A stretch of 64,000 bases of DNA from Suillus spraguei (GCA_016800925.1 JABCPU010000032.1:186001-250000), one strand, 5' to 3'; positions 44,002 through 57,450 are shown, counted from the stretch's first letter. The notes: generated from the sequence alone by a model not told the origin. Program-made: numbers and translations.

Positions 44002-47000
44002 ATGGGTAGCTCACCATTAGCGATGCGCCCTCCTGTTCGGCGTTGGACTTATCCAGTCCTGTTTATCGTCGCACTCATCTTCATCGTCCTTTTCCATTCC
44101 TCGACCTTCATCTCTTTGGCGTTCTCTCAATCCAGCCCACAGGAGTTTGCCCGTCGCTCCCAGATCCTCTCCAAATGTGCCTACATACATGCCAAACCCG
44201 GGCCTCCCCCAAATTTCTATGCCCGCACACAAAGTGACCGCTACTTGGATTCAGAGAACACGACTCCCGTTCTTGTGCGTAACGCGACTATCTGGACAGC
44301 CGCTAATGACGGGCACGAGGTTCTCACTGGTGACCTTCTTCTGCACCACGGTCTTATCAAAGCCATCGGGGATGTCCCACTTTCCCTGATTCGGCAGCTT
44401 GAGTTAAAGAACAAGAAGTTGGAGGTTATCGATGCTCACGGAGCATGGGTGACCCCTGGTATTGTGGACTTACACTCCCATATCGGTGTCGGTAGTGTGC
44501 CTGAGCTAAATGGTGCGTTCATTTACTACTCTGCAATAGCTGTAAGGTCTCATTTCCTGTAGGTGCAGATGACACGAACTCTCTCAAGGCCCCCATCTTG
44601 CCTTGGTTGCGCAGTATCGACGGGTTGAACACCCATGACGCGTCATACGAACTTGCCATAGCTGGAGGCGTTACCACCGCGCAGATTCTCCCTGGGAGCG
44701 CAAATGATATCGGTTAGAGCTGTCTCAATACATACTTAGTCTGATCGCTAATCATAAATATCGTCTACTAGGTGGCCAGGCGTTCATAATAAAGCTTCGT
44801 CCTACAGCTGAACGTTCACCTTCTTCCATGCTCCTTGAGCCTCCCCACACTCTCAATGGCTCTCACTTTGATCGCTCTCTCACGCCCCGCTGGCGACATA
44901 TGAAGTCCGTTATTTCACTCCTTTCGTATTCTCTTATTTATCGTTAAATCTTCCTTGCTTCCAACAACACCTAACAGACATGCATGTGGTATGCTCCGGA
45001 AGACACATCGTGTGCTCCTCGCTGACTCACTCTTAAGGTGAAAACCCCTCTCGTGTCTATGGTATGACGCGCCTCGACTCTGGGTGGAACTTCCGCGCCG
45101 CCTACGACAGTGCTCGAAAGTTGCGTGACGCTCAGGATGCTTTCTGCGCCAAAGTAGAGTCTGATTCCTGGAATGACCTCGCGGGAAAAACATTTCCTGA
45201 GGAACTGCAATGGGAATCCCTTGTTGATGTGCTCCGTGGACGTGTAAAGCTTTCTGTACACTGCTATGAGGCGGTTGATCTCGATGGAATTGTCCGTGTA
45301 CGTTTTATTATATTGCTGTTTTTCTTGTTTTCCTGATTTTGACTTGTGTTTGGTTGCTTAATGAATGGCCTTGGACAGCTTACGAATGAGTTTGAGTTCC
45401 CCGTAGCGTCATTCCACCATGCTGGGGAAACATACCTCGTTCCGGAGTTGTTGAAGAAGACGTGGGTAAGTCTTTTCTCTTTGTTGTTACTCGTTTGCGA
45501 CATCCTCATAATGAACTTCCTATCCATTAGGGTGGCACACCTGCCATCGCGCTATTTGCATCCAATTTCCGGTATGTATATGTAGATTGACTTTTATCAC
45601 TGTGCTCATGCGGTTGGTCTTGCGTGAAGGAAGAAACGCGAGGCATATCGAGGATCGGAGTTCGCTCCGCGGGTGCTAGCGGAGCATGGAATCGACGTTG
45701 TTATGAAGGTGAGTGTCGCCTTAAGTACTCCTTCACTTAACTCCCTTACCTTCACCTTCCTCTTTCTTTATGCTGCGTCATCATACGGTTTTATATCGTG
45801 TGCTCATCTTTGGAACTATGCAATCTACGTATATATGATTGACCTAATGATCACGATTTACCAGCCTTTCTGTTTATCCTTAACGCATGTTGTCTATACT
45901 CATTTATAGTACATAACTTGATCTCGCCTCTAACTGACTCGTACTTGCAGTCTGACCACCCCGTTGTAACTCCCGTTACCTTTTGCACGAAGCTGCCCAA
46001 GCGCACTATTATGGCCTCGACCCTGCACTCGCGCTCCTTTCTGTTACACATACTCCTGCTACTGCCATGGGGATGGGCCATCGGATTGGGATGCTGAAAC
46101 CAGGTATGTGAGACTACTAGATAACTTCAATGAAGAAATTAAGTCTTGTTTGGATTGTAGGGTATGATGCTGGTACGTCCTGCTTGCGGTCATCGTGAAT
46201 ATGTGAAAGATGGATCTGATTGTTTCATCGGAACTAGATGTTGTGATCTGGTCTTCCCATCCACTCTCACTTGCTTCAACGCCAACCCAGGTCTACATTG
46301 ATGGTATTCCCCAGCTCTCACTTCCCAGCCGCTATGTTGCCAAGGGACCCATCACACCCCCACGCACGCCTAACTTCGACTCAGAGAAGGTAGCAGCGGT
46401 CGTGTACGAGGGTATTCCGCCTCTTGAGCCCCGGAGCGTAAAAAGAGCGTTGTTCGTGAATGTGTCGGGGCTTTATATGAGAGGTGGGGGCTTGACTGGG
46501 GTGACGCATGTTTCCGAGCAGGCGGGATCGGTTGGCGTGGAAGATGGCCGAGTAGTATGTGTTGGTCGATGTTCAGATTTTGCGGAAGGGGGCGTCGATA
46601 CCGTGGACCTTGAACGCGGCACGATCACACCTGGACTGACAAGCTTCGGTGCGCCGCTGGGGCTGGTGGAGATAAGGCTTGAGCCGAGCACGAATGATGG
46701 AAGGGTTCATAACCCTCTCGATGGAGATATGCCCGCCCTGTTGGGTGACACGATCATAAGAGCACAAGACGGACTCATGTTTGGTGGCCGGAATTTGTTG
46801 TGCGTATCCTTTCCATTCTTTACGTCCTATATCCGCATTTCCGAGTTCATCTTTTGAATTTTAGATTAGCCTATCGCGGTGGCGTCACGACAGCCATCAC
46901 TGCGCCCTCTGGGACCTTTCTGCAGGGCATATCTACTGCATTCTCACCTGGAGCTGCACATGCCCATGTAGAAAATGCCAGCGTTGTTGATGAGGTCGCA

Positions 47001-47849
47001 TTGCATGTAGGCGTGAGCATGTCTTCAAGGGTAAGCGTGAGCACGCAGGTGGCAGCACTAAGGAACATGCTATTTGGGGAGGGTGGGGATGAAGTACTGA
47101 GGAGCGTTAGAAAGGTTGATTTATTCTCGCGCATTGAATTAATGCTGATATCTAACATCAAGGGTGAAACCACGCTCGTTGTTGATGTCGAGAGCGCAGA
47201 CATAATGGCAACGCTACTTCGGCTCAAGGACGAATATGAGGCTCATTCCAGTAGGGAGCTTCGTTTGACCTTCGCAGGCGCAACCGAGGCTCATATCCTT
47301 GCGCACGAGATTGCGAGGGCAGGCGTGAGCGTGATTGTCACGCAAAGCAAGCCATTCCCGACAACTTGGGAGCAGCGAGGATGTAAGTATTTTTGTACTT
47401 TTTCTTCTTCTTGGTCCGATCTTTGTTGTTCTTCGCTTGTGATTAAGGTTGCTAACCTGGCTATCACATAGACTTGCTGGTCCGCCGATCACGCAGGAGA
47501 GTCTGGTCACTGCGCTTTTGAAGGCTGGCGTCAATGTAGCCATTGGTGTTGCTGATGAATACAATGCCCGGAATACACGTTTCGAAGCCGGTTGGGTGGG
47601 TTTAGTTGAACCCTTCTTTTCATGCCATATTTCCTAACATCAATCTTAGTTCCTCCTTACGTCCGATGGTTTTATTGATCGCGCGACGGCTCTCGAGCTT
47701 ACCACGACAAACCTCGAGAGGCGCTCGGAGTGCAGAGGGAGATGCCTCAGGACCTGGTGGCATATCATGGTGGGGATGTTTTTGAGTTTGAAGCCAAGGT
47801 GGTGGGGGTTATATCAGAGACGTTGGGGCGAACAGATTTATTTGTATGA
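44002..47849 (+). CDS. Membrane-anchored amidohydrolase-superfamily protein (frame breaks present)
   Basis: Fourteen exons can be placed (44002-44512, 44563-44712, 44772-44904, 44978-44988, 45038-45297, 45379-45465, 45531-45571, 45630-45708, 45951-46103, 46161-46172, 46238-46799, 46865-47386, 47472-47595, 47650-47849). The protein starts with a cytosolic tail and signal-anchor helix (PVLFIVALIFIVLFH), then a composite-domain strand, the metal-binding DLHSHIG, IAGGVTTAQILPGS, VHCYEA, SFHHAGE and the SDHPV motif carrying the catalytic Asp. A second, degenerate half follows (ITPGLTSFGAPLG, YRGGVTTAITAPSG, ITQESLVTALLKAG, LTSDGFIDRATALEL). Agaricomycete relatives are often listed as carbohydrate esterase family 9-like; the true substrate is unknown. 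Two single-base deletions break the frame: after SDHPVV (about 45967) and after TTNLE (about 47716). Coding sense resumes perfectly after each, so sequence error is as likely as pseudogenisation. Confidence 0.8.
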
Positions 47850-49485
47850 GCACAGCCAAAGCCATATTCGTGGCTTCATTGTAGGAACAGATGTCTAGAT
47901 ACCTATATGCTCTCCGCCTTCTACACCCATGCGGAAAACGGGTGGTATTTCTATTTCTTCTTGATACGATGGCGTAGTGTCGCAGAAAAATTGGAAGAAT
48001 GTTACCTTATCACCTGTGGGTAGTCCAAGGAGCACTCCAACTCTAGGACAGGGTGTCGGCGAGCGATACTAAAATAACGGACCTCAACTGAACCTAGCCA
48101 GTTCATGCATATTGAGCTGGGGCGTCGACCATATGCTTACCATGAGCTTGTCTCCTGGCCTCGAATTCCACACGACGAGACCGGTGTGGCGCTGGCGAGC
48201 GATAAGATACGAACCATCAATTTGAAGTGAACCATTAAATTTCAACTCGTGGTTACACACTAGTAGTACACCAGCCCCGGGATGGGATAGTCTACTCTGT
48301 AAATGCTGCAATTACATTCGCATCTGAGATCGTGCATTTGCGGTGACTGCCTCAAACTGCTTTCTCGAATTGATTATGTGCGTTATGAATTCATTCCAAT
48401 GACCTATATTGTGTCATTAGGGAGACTGACAAGTTGTTTTGTGCGATGTCCAGGGTGATTTGGTCTTCAGTACTGCTGGTATTTGGTCGATGTTGTCCCG
48501 CAACAAGGCAGTTTTACTGGTGAGTAGAGGTGACACTGAGATGCCGTGGCATCATGATGGTCGCGAACAGTATTTTCCTCCATACCAGCAGCTTTCGGAG
48601 CGAAGCGGTATGCAGATCGAGGATAACACTTGTAAAGGTGATCTGGTACCTGAGAAGGAAACTTGTTGGCAATAAATATGATTACCGATGAAAATGGAGC
48701 CTACATTGTCGGATGCCACGAGGGACAATTCCTCCTGGACACCAAACATCGCAACGGAAATGTCATCAGAAAGATCATCGAACTTTCCACTAGTAGATAC
48801 AGATGCGTGGTTGAGGGTTCGGCACGCCTAGGGAAAGCGACAAATTAGTACAAAAGGCAGATTCACAGCACTTGCCCATCTTGGTTTACAATTCAATTGG
48901 CGAACCCAATGGGGATTAGCAACCTGAAAACGTTCAAGTCAAGCATATACTACACGAGGCCACTCGCGATCCGAGGGTGATTGCGTGGACATAGAACATA
49001 CCGATTTGATTCCAGCTTGTTTGTCTAGGTCTTTCCTTCCAGCGCGATTCGAGCGGAAGAAACGTGTCAAGCATTATACTTGGGTAAAGGGCTGATCGAG
49101 AGATGCGAGGCCCACTGATGCATCAATATCTACTTACTACCATGTCCCCCCCACAAGTGTGGAGGCATTAGAAGCTTGGGACCTAAGCTGTGCGAGTCGT
49201 GCGACGCTTGACGTGTCCGAGAAGTGCACCTGACATTTGCACATGCCGTCCCTTCGTTCATATTTACTAAATTACATAAAAGTTATTGAATACTCTGAGC
49301 AGTGGGAGGGGAATAGTGCAGTAATCATCTCTCCTATATCGTGACAAGTGAATATAAACGACATCCACGTTAGATAAGATAAATCTCTTGGAGGGGTGCA
49401 TTTTCGAGACTATCCAAAGCAAAACATCACGAAAGCTCTGAGAAACAAAGAATAAGTGCGGGTAACACAGCAACCTACACTATAA
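47850..49485. other. Intergenic; possible gene remnants, unidentified
   Basis: A minus-strand segment around 48090-48310 (GSYLIARQRHTGLVVWNSRPG) looks like a propeller-type blade and could be the end of an F-box or WD-like gene. Plus-strand frames at 48439-48848 show no motifs. I do not call a gene here. Confidence 0.3.
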
Positions 49486-51146
49486 TCACCATGTCCCGCT
49501 AATAAAATACCAATACCCCACCACTGGCCTTACGCTATCTCGCATTCCATTCTTGAACAGCTCCGATTTGTCATTCGAACAGATCTGTGCACCCACTACT
49601 CCCGCAACGATCACCGTATCGAACAATTCTCCATTATCATCCAGCTTCACATCAAGATGTGCGTACCCGCACGGTATACATTCATCATCGATCACTGGAT
49701 ACGGCATCCCGTTGAGTACCAGGAAAGGACGCCATGCTCCGCGGATGGTATACACCGCAGCAAACTGGGCTGCATTCAGTGCCCGTGGATCCGCAGGACG
49801 AAGCAGTTTCTTTGGCGCGTCTTCCCGCATACGCTCGGCATTTAGTGGGGGACCTTGCCATATGCCTTGCTCGTTGAACACGCAAAACGCGGTGATCCAG
49901 CCTGAGAGGTAGGTCGGCCCACTCCCGCCTCCCTCGTAGTGTGCGACTTTGGACCAGAAATCGAGGTTTTCGGGGCTGGATGGTGCGTCGAAGGCAGCTA
50001 CAAATTGGGAAATGATGGGGTGCAGGAGGTGGTACCACGCTATTGTTTCTATGCTGTATATTTTTAGCCGCTCTAGTCGCTGAAGGATTGCCTCCCAGTC
50101 ATGTTTCTCCCCGAGGAGGGTTACAAGCGGTATCCCACAACGCAGTACAAACTTGTAGCGAAAATACTCTTTCATCGTCGCCATCATGGACATCGCATAC
50201 ACTGTCCGGTCTACATTTGTCGTCGTAGAAAATTCAGGCATAATCCAGTCCCTCAGCATTGGATCTACTATGCGCGTGTGCATAAGCTCCGACATCTGGC
50301 GTGCCATGAGGGCAAAATCTGCCGTGTGACGGTTTCCGTTGCCAGTGATGACAAGCTCCTCCCGATCATCTTGGGCTACGAAGTGTCCACGCAGTTGCTC
50401 GGCATTTGCACTCACGAAGAAGCTGAATTGAATGAGGATCGCAGTCCAAACATCGTCAGGGCGGAGAATGAGGGCACGATGGTTGTTGTACGCCTCAAGC
50501 ACGGTATGAACAAATCCGTTGGGCTTTGGCATGATATCACGCACCGCATCGAGGTCAGTGGGGAGGGACGTGCGAAGGAGGTAGAGGCAACGCGTAAATT
50601 GTTCAGGGGAAATCTTTTCGAGAACAGTGAGGTAGGGGTTTTGGTAGAGTGGTATCTGGAGACGGTAGTCTTCTGTAAAAGATTCTGCGGGATGCGTGGC
50701 GGGGCAGAATGAGATCACGCCAGGAGGAAGTTGTTGAGTCTAAGAGTAGGTCTGTCGGTCGGTATGATTCAGCATTGGGAATGAGATGAACATACCATGG
50801 AGAGGGGGGACAGGAACTCGGATGAAGCCACAGAACTAACCATTGAAGATATTGGGGAGAATTCGTGTGGAGATATTGGGTATGTAGGTGATGCAGTTGT
50901 GATGACCCTATGAGATCGTTTCTGAAGCCTCGAGGTGGAATGCGACCTGACTGAACCTGCAATGCTCTCTGAAGCCGTAGCTGTGAATATAGCAGAAACA
51001 GCTTCCTCCTTAAACTTGCTGCCTTTGGAGAGAGGCAAGCCAACGGCGATCGGAGAAATTGATGGTAATTTAGGAGGGGGTGTTGGAGGTTGGTCGGTGT
51101 CCCTCGGTCTCGAGAAGACACGCCCAAGTGATAATTTTCGAACCAT
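49486..51146 (-). CDS. DUF4419 domain protein
   Basis: Two exons (51146-50796 and 50739-49486), joined in phase 0 by a 56-nt GT-AG intron, give 534 residues. The N-terminal 117 residues are Ser/Pro-rich and low in predicted structure (PPTPPPKLPSISPIAVG). The rest is one DUF4419 domain, with FVHTVLEAYNNHRALILRPD, DVWTAILIQFSFFVSANAEQ, LMARQMSELMHTRIVD, FSTTTNVDRTVYAMSMMAT, GIPLVTLLGEKHDWEAILQR, ISGWITAFCVFNEQG-type and CGYAHLDVKLDDNG segments in the expected order. The family is common and multicopy in Agaricomycetes; its biochemical role is unknown. The start at 51146 is chosen because MVRKLSL is the last in-frame ATG before the Ser/Pro-rich region; a later start is possible. No damage seen. 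Confidence 0.9.
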
Positions 51147-51792
51147 AAGATTGAGCCTGGAAAATGGCTGTGTATGCTGTATGAAAGAGTGAGCGACGAG
51201 AAAGGGTATCGATATCAGGCACTGCACGTCTCGTGCCTGTTTCATCATGAGTACAAAAATGGACTTGGACCACGAGATAGAAGTTTAAGATTGTTCAGCT
51301 GATTTTGGAGGATTAGGCAGCCGCATTATCAAGCTACTATCCCTTCCATGGAAGAATTATCGCAACAGGCCGAACGTGCTTTTTTCCATGACGGTCACGA
51401 TGTTGGCCTTATACGCTTTTCAAGTCACAGTATCGGATCAGCTTGTTTGATTTTGATAGAATTGAAGGAACTTCACCGACTGCTATCGCAGTTGATTGAC
51501 ATGACCGGCTTGAGACTCATTAGTAGAGGACAAAAGATAATTTCTTATGTAAATTTACATAAAACAGTATTACATAATAAGTAAAGCAGGGTAACATCCC
51601 GAAAGCCGATCCGATCTGAACTTGGCCAGCAGCATGTGTAATGTGCATGCCAGCGCCAAGTTGCACCTTACACACGGTTTTCTTGAAATCGCTGTGTCCA
51701 CGGCCCAGCGCTATTTAACTCAGTCAATTCTTTCATCCAGTTTTGAGACGAGGTCCCATTATCGCCTCTGAATTGTCCGCGTCATCCCAACC

Positions 51793-52661
51793 ATGTCCAT
51801 GAGGAGCTCACCATACGCTACACTTTTCTTTGCCTGCTTCTTCTTTATATCCGTTCAAAGTCTAGCCCACGATGCAGCCATGCTCAGCAGACGAACAGTC
51901 CCGGAAATAGGCGGTTCACAAGGAGGTATGTAGTCTCCCCTGCATCGCTTCTCTCTAGCATATGATTCCATGAGTAATGTTTCAAATATCAATATCCAAC
52001 AGGTTTCATCGGGCTCGTCGTCGCTTTGAGCGTGCTCATTCTCATCTGCTGTATTGCAGTCTTCTTCCTTCTCCGCAACTATGAACCCTCTGAACAAGAT
52101 CGCGCTGCCCGCCGTGAGCGCTACCATCGTAACCGTGACCGCCAAGAGAACAATTCAACACCAGGATCCAGCTCCTTTGGAGACAAGCTCCGTGGGATGT
52201 GGGCTAATAGATGGACTAGTGGAAGCAGACGACGAGGTGGGCGTGGCTGGATCCAAGCTGGCTCAGGTGACGAATGGGAGATTAATTCAGATCACGGTGA
52301 AGAACATGGGGCGCAGCAACCCACACAGCCCTTATCTAGGTCTTTTCAAGAGAGACCTTACGACCCCCAGGTCCTAGAAATGGACTCGCCGTTGTCAGAT
52401 CCAGAGCTATATGCACAGATGCATTATGAGGATCCGTACGCAAAAGGCCCATTGCATGTGACATCACCACAGCGGGTAACTTTTGCACGGTCACAGTCGC
52501 CATTTTCGCAGTCAAGCTCCCCTATGTCCCCTGGATCGCATCGGGATGCAAGTATGGATGACGAAGAGGTGCGCCCACCCGACCACCGTCATTTCTCTAC
52601 ACAATCATCAACATCAGTACGGACTTTTGAGGGAGGCACAAAATTTATTGAGTCGTTGTGA
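51793..52661 (+). CDS. Single-pass membrane protein, unknown function
   Basis: Two exons (51793-51925 and 52003-52661) encode 263 residues. The N-terminus is a likely signal peptide (PYATLFFACFFFISVQSLAH), followed by a short outside segment, one membrane helix (FIGLVVALSVLILICCIAVF) and a long cytosolic tail. The tail has basic (RRERYHRNRDRQ; SGSRRRGGRG) and Ser/Pro-rich regions (SQSPFS, SSSPMSPGSH), with many potential phosphorylation sites. It has no enzymatic motif and resembles an uncharacterised class of basidiomycete type I membrane proteins. The intron is GT-AG and keeps the frame. Confidence 0.75.
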
Positions 52662-53964
52662 TAGTTATATTTTGCTTTTACGTATACACGTGTTGTCATC
52701 TTTTGCCTTTTACTCTCATGGACCACGTCTACTTGTCGCGCATCTTGTATCATTCGGACGTTCATCCGTGCTGTTCCCTCGCAATGTATCTTTAGTGATA
52801 CTCCAGTTGCTCCCTGCTAAATGCATTATTAATCTCGATCTACATACTATTGACCCTGGCAGAATAGTGCATGGACAGCCATGGCTTAGTTATAACTTAT
52901 TCCTTTTCATCAACTCCGCCTCGGGGCCAGCCTGAGCTTAGCTAGCGATGTATTCATTTTGATTCTGAGACCATCTGTCCTGCGCAACTTTTCTCCTCTG
53001 CCTGCTAGTGCCGCTTGCAATATAATTACCTCATAAATTTTATTATCTACACCAGCCACGCTTTTCCTTCTACCCTCCTGACTTTTCGCAGCCTTCCCTC
53101 ACCCTCATTGATGCATCGCCATCTGGAATGGCGCGTTACCATAACGAGTTTGGAAATCGTATTCTCGGCCTTTTCATCCCATTCTTGGCTTCTTCCCTTC
53201 TTCCACTCACCAAACTTTTTCTAGGAAATACATAACATTAGAACCTGGAGCCAGACTCGGTCACCGTGTCCAATTGTCTTGCATTCCAGCGGTCCAGGTG
53301 TAACTCCAGGGTTTGTCCTTCAGTGGCGATTCTGCGCAGCGCCCTGCGTTCAAAACGTATTTGTTACCAAACAACCGTTCTTCTATTAAGGGAGCCATTC
53401 CGAGCGAAGGGTCGGCGAGCTAGCTCATAGGTCGAGGCACGTCACAGGCAAACTCAAACTCCGAGTCGAGTTTGGGTTCAAGTTCCAGTGAGCCCATGCT
53501 ACATGCGCATAGTACGCAACGCTCATATGTTACTCAGATGGCAAAATTATGGCCGGCGAGCTCGTTTTCGATAGTTAAATTGATCTCTCGTGCGGTAAGA
53601 TGCCTTATGCCAGACGATAATATTTGCATCCTGTTTTTTGATCCTATATCAACACGTAGGGATCCCGGTGGGTCTGTCTTAGTGGCGAATACATCGTGCT
53701 CCTCAGTAAGAACAAACTACTGTCCAATAAATACAAGAAACAAAGGAGCTTTCTAAACCCATGCTGTCGCCATACGCAAAACTCGTCCTTTCGCAATATC
53801 TACTTCATGATATCATGGAGTTACTCAACATTTTCGTATTAAATTCCTTGGAGATCGTCACGAATCTATCAGATCCCTTGCTGTACATCGATATTGAGCT
53901 ATCTAACCTAGCGATATGGGAAACCTTGCAGATTATACAGGCTAACCCGTATGATGATCGTGAA
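52662..53964. other. Intergenic, no recognisable gene
   Basis: This covers the 3' region of the membrane protein gene and anonymous sequence before the inverted-duplication arm. No coding motif was seen. Confidence 0.5.
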
Positions 53965-55035
53965 TGTGTCGGTGTGGTGATCATTTTGATGGGTGAGCGT
54001 ACTCTGGAACAAACGGTAATTATTTCAACCAAACGGGCATCGTCCATTATTACATTAATTGTGTAATTTATATGTATTGTACTGCATTGGTGCAGGGCCA
54101 CCTAAACAACATAAATAGTCTCATTCACGAGTTGCAAGTTCGGCCAGTAAAGCTCCTGCCTCGTGTGTCAGATCTGTACATCAAAGACAGTCAGGAAACA
54201 ACGTACTCCAATGAGGTTAAAGTGAGCAAGTCCAAGCTGCGCCTGCCCAGTAGCGAAGGATGCAGGGACTTGGACAGAGAAGTCTTCATATGGGTCTTCC
54301 GCGCCCGGCCCATACTGAGGGTTGAACGGACCTGCGTACAAGATAGTACCCATATCCCAATTAATGGAGAGACAGTCCCCAGTTGGGCAAGATTGAATAG
54401 CAATTACAATCGCTATCTCCTTACTGCCAGTGAGATTGTTCTGAGGATGCACGGGGTTGTTGAACAAAATGCTCTAAAGAATGCATGCTTGAGAGCTTAC
54501 CGGGAGGCCTATTTGCACAGTAGAGTTGGCACCTGCAGTGATATTGGAGCCAGGCGCAGGCAGGTTTATGTAGGCATTCTGAGCACAGGCAGACACTGCC
54601 ATGAGAGTGGTGGCAACCAGCGCTTTGATTGGGAAGTGCATTGCAGCTGTAAGTGAAGTTCTTGGAGAGGTAGTGAATGCGTTAGAGACTCAGAGGCGTC
54701 GAAGTTTATATGCGTTGAGTGGGTACTACATTTAGTAGTCCTAAACCACGTACGGAACATCTATAGGTGTAAAGTCAGCGCTCTATGCAAATGCATAGCA
54801 CTACAACGGGGATGTAAACGCCATGAGAATGAAGAGGGGACCTATGGCCAACCTGGGGAGTTTGAATATCAAGCGATGCAAAGTTAATTAGGGTTTTCAG
54901 GCTAACCTGCCTGACTCCGGTATTGCGGTGTACGTGAGTCACGCACGGCCTGTGCCATGAACTGAACCAGGAAAGAGGTCCACGCATGTGGAAGAAGCTG
55001 TAGGTGCTGCCTAGGCAAATCAGGTTGACAGTAGA
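53965..55035 (-). repeat. Long-range inverted duplication, right arm
   Basis: The minus strand matches 4255-5300. This arm contains the intact secreted-protein gene 54102-54641 and its upstream and downstream flanks, so the duplication included promoter and 3' sequence. Confidence 0.8.
54102..54641 (-). CDS. Small secreted protein, family member 1
   Basis: Three exons (54641-54501, 54440-54207, 54155-54102) encode 142 residues. The signal peptide is MHFPIKALVATTLMAVSACA. The mature part carries LPAPGSNITAGANSTVQIGL, SKEIAIVIAIQSCP, a two-Cys stretch (SCPTGDC), ILYAGPFNPQYG, PYEDFSVQVPASFATGQAQL, LAHFNLIG and a final strand ELYWPNLQLVNETIYVV. The intron positions are identical to those of the genes at 56263 and 58223, confirming paralogy. 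The beta-rich repeating pattern and N-glycosylation sites (NIT, NST, NET) suggest a secreted beta-sandwich. I recall similar proteins as uncharacterised small secreted proteins of agarics; no function is known. This is the intact partner of the broken copy at 4630. Confidence 0.82.
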
Positions 55036-56262
55036 CACATACTTTTCGGTAGTCTGTAGAGTCCTTATCTACAAGAATTAATTAGAGCTGAACGCAAATT
55101 TGCTCCGCGGCATGGTTTTGTATGATGTGGTAATTACCTGATGGTTACGAACTATAATCATCATTCTAAAGCATATAGTCCATTTTACCGCTAGGCAGGT
55201 AAGGCAATCGATCCAGTTGAGCGGTGGAATTGGAATGAGGTAACGGTCCCAGTGAACACACTATCCGGCAGGTACTGCAAAACCAGTATTACTTCTGTGC
55301 ATGCGTTCGGTTGCGTCGAAGGTATTCTTGCCCGTGTCCTGAAAATGCAATTCCGATGACGACTCGGAGCGTTCCATCTTCGGATTCAAATTCGAGTACG
55401 AAGAAATATTATTTCTGGTGCTATTAACGATGACAGATTTTAGCAAAAGGAGGTGCGCAGTGAATGACAGCATTGGAATGATTGAAAAAGATGTGACAGC
55501 GATAATACCTGGGAGTGAGTGGTCAAGTGCCTAGCTAGAGTCTAGACTGACTACTACTAGTAACGCCACCACCGGGCTTACTAGTGAGCAATACATAGGC
55601 TCTTGTAATACCATTTAACGTCGGAGCATCCACGCCGCCCGCAGTGTTACTAACCTAAGTCGCTGGTTGACAGCATGTCTCAAGGTCCGCTGTTGACTCG
55701 TCCACACTGGCAGCATCAAGAGAATGTAAAACTGGCTTAGCCTGAGACTAAATGCTGATTAATAGCCTCCTGTAGCCAGATCAAACGGAAGGAGGATCCC
55801 AGTCGGACCTCCTATAAGTATGGTGACGATAATGAAGCCTCAAAAATTGGGTTTACTCCGAGTCAGGCGTGGCGTCGCCTCTCAATGATTCGGAGTACCC
55901 TAATGTGGCTCGGCGCGCCTCGGCATTTGATTTCGAGCGTGGCAAAGCACTCACGAATGACATTACAAGGCCTGTTTCTAATGAGGCGAACATTACCCAA
56001 TTGACATGTTATATAACCTCTAGCGTTAGGCCAGGGATACCAACAATTAGTAGCACATGATCATGGTTTGTCGGGACAGTCTGTAACATTGTACAACACA
56101 AAAGGAAACATAATAATGTACGGCAATTTCCACTGAGTACTGGAGTACACAGCGACATGCAACACAATAGGAATTAGTAGAGGAGCGATACTGTCCTACA
56201 GTGTCCTACGGGGTCTATATGCACAATCCCTAGAGGTTATAGCTATAAAATGAGAAACACGA
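55036..56262. other. Intergenic; start of a 2-kb tandem duplication at about 55600
   Basis: No gene was recognised. From about 55600 the sequence has a recognisable counterpart near 57688. Confidence 0.5.
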
Positions 56263-57450
56263 TCACGAAATTGTGATGGTGGTATTCAGAGTCTCCAGTA
56301 AGGGGTACAATGAAAGCTAGACCATATTGTTAGTTGTGAGCACTTTTGAATAATGTCAGGACACTCACTGCCACAAGAGTGACATGGACAACCCCAATAA
56401 GAGCGGTTCCGCTGGCAATACCATCTGGAATCTGAACTGTGAAGTTTTCATAAGGGGGCCCCGGCATGTTCTCCGGGAACTGTGGATTGAAGGGGCCGTT
56501 GTACAAAATTTGACCCATGTCTTCAGCAGGAGGAGCACACGGCTTTCCTGGGCATGACTGTATGCCAATGACGACAGCAACTTCCTCAGAACTCGTCAAT
56601 GTATCCTGTAGAAGAAACAAGCGTTGATTGAAGAACACGACATGACTGCATGCCAGAGACTCACCGGTCTCTCTATTTGAACAGTCAAATTACTTCCAGG
56701 AGAAACTGAAAGACCTTGCGGAGGGTATCCAATTTCAGCGCTCTGAGCGAAAGCAGAAGCTACAAGAAGAGCGAGGGAAAGAATTGATTTCATGATGGAT
56801 GAATTGGTGAGGACGCTGAAAGCCCACCTTTTATATGTTGTCGGGGTTTTTAGCTTTGCGATCGAGAGAGGGGAATGTTCGCCGCAACTTTCGAACCATA
56901 CATGTCAGAAGGTCCTAGAACTCTGTGCCATTTCCATTGAGAACTTGAGAGGACCGGTAACAACCAATTCTAGCCTAGCGGTGAAATAATGCTCTGTAGG
57001 GAGTCGGCGACGTTCGGAAAACGCTCATAAGATGGGCAACTTCCATTCAAATTTAAATGTTGAAGGCTGTAGTGCATGTATGAGCTGGCTGAACGCGGCG
57101 AACTGGGAGTTTACACTGATTGTTGAGAGAAAAAAATTCCTGGTGATTTTAAAATTCAGTAATTCCGTAAGGTTCAACGTAAATGCAGCTTACTGCACTC
57201 CATCCACAAGCAGTCTGATGATAAGTAACATTCTTCATACAAGCAGCTTCTCACGTACACATGGTCACGATTGTTTGAGTCGTTGTGTAGGCCACTGCCA
57301 CGGTCCACCATCAAATTTGCCTCGAATTATTACAGGTTGCAGACGTCTTCTTTACGCAGGTTCCGACTATACGGCCACGCTGGACAATTCTAGGAGCATT
57401 TCAGCATGTCCTTCCTCCCCTGGAGTATGGTTTTCAAGCAGGCCGTCGCT
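55600..57450. repeat. 2-kb tandem duplication, unit 1
   Basis: Direct repeat of about 57688-59480. Shared anchors include GAAGGAGGATCCC (about 55786 and 57789), the secreted-protein genes (start codons 1999 bp apart) and CCTGGAGT-T-G-TTTTCAAGCAG near the end of each unit. Confidence 0.85.
56263..56793 (-). CDS. Small secreted protein, family member 2
   Basis: Three exons (56793-56665, 56605-56369, 56316-56263) encode 139 residues. Signal peptide MKSILSLALLVASAFAQ, then GYPPQGLSVSPGSNLTVQIE, SSEEVAVVIGIQSCP, a Cys pair spaced as SCPGKPC, DMGQILYNGPFNPQFPENMP, PPYENFTVQIPDGIASGTAL, GVVHVTLVA and the closing strand LYPLLETLNTTITIS. The introns (59 and 52 nt) sit at the same places as in the other members. 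The ending LETLN-x-T-x-T-x-S is what I expect for the family, so this looks like the best-preserved member. Function unknown; extracellular or cell-wall location inferred from the signal peptide. Confidence 0.84.
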
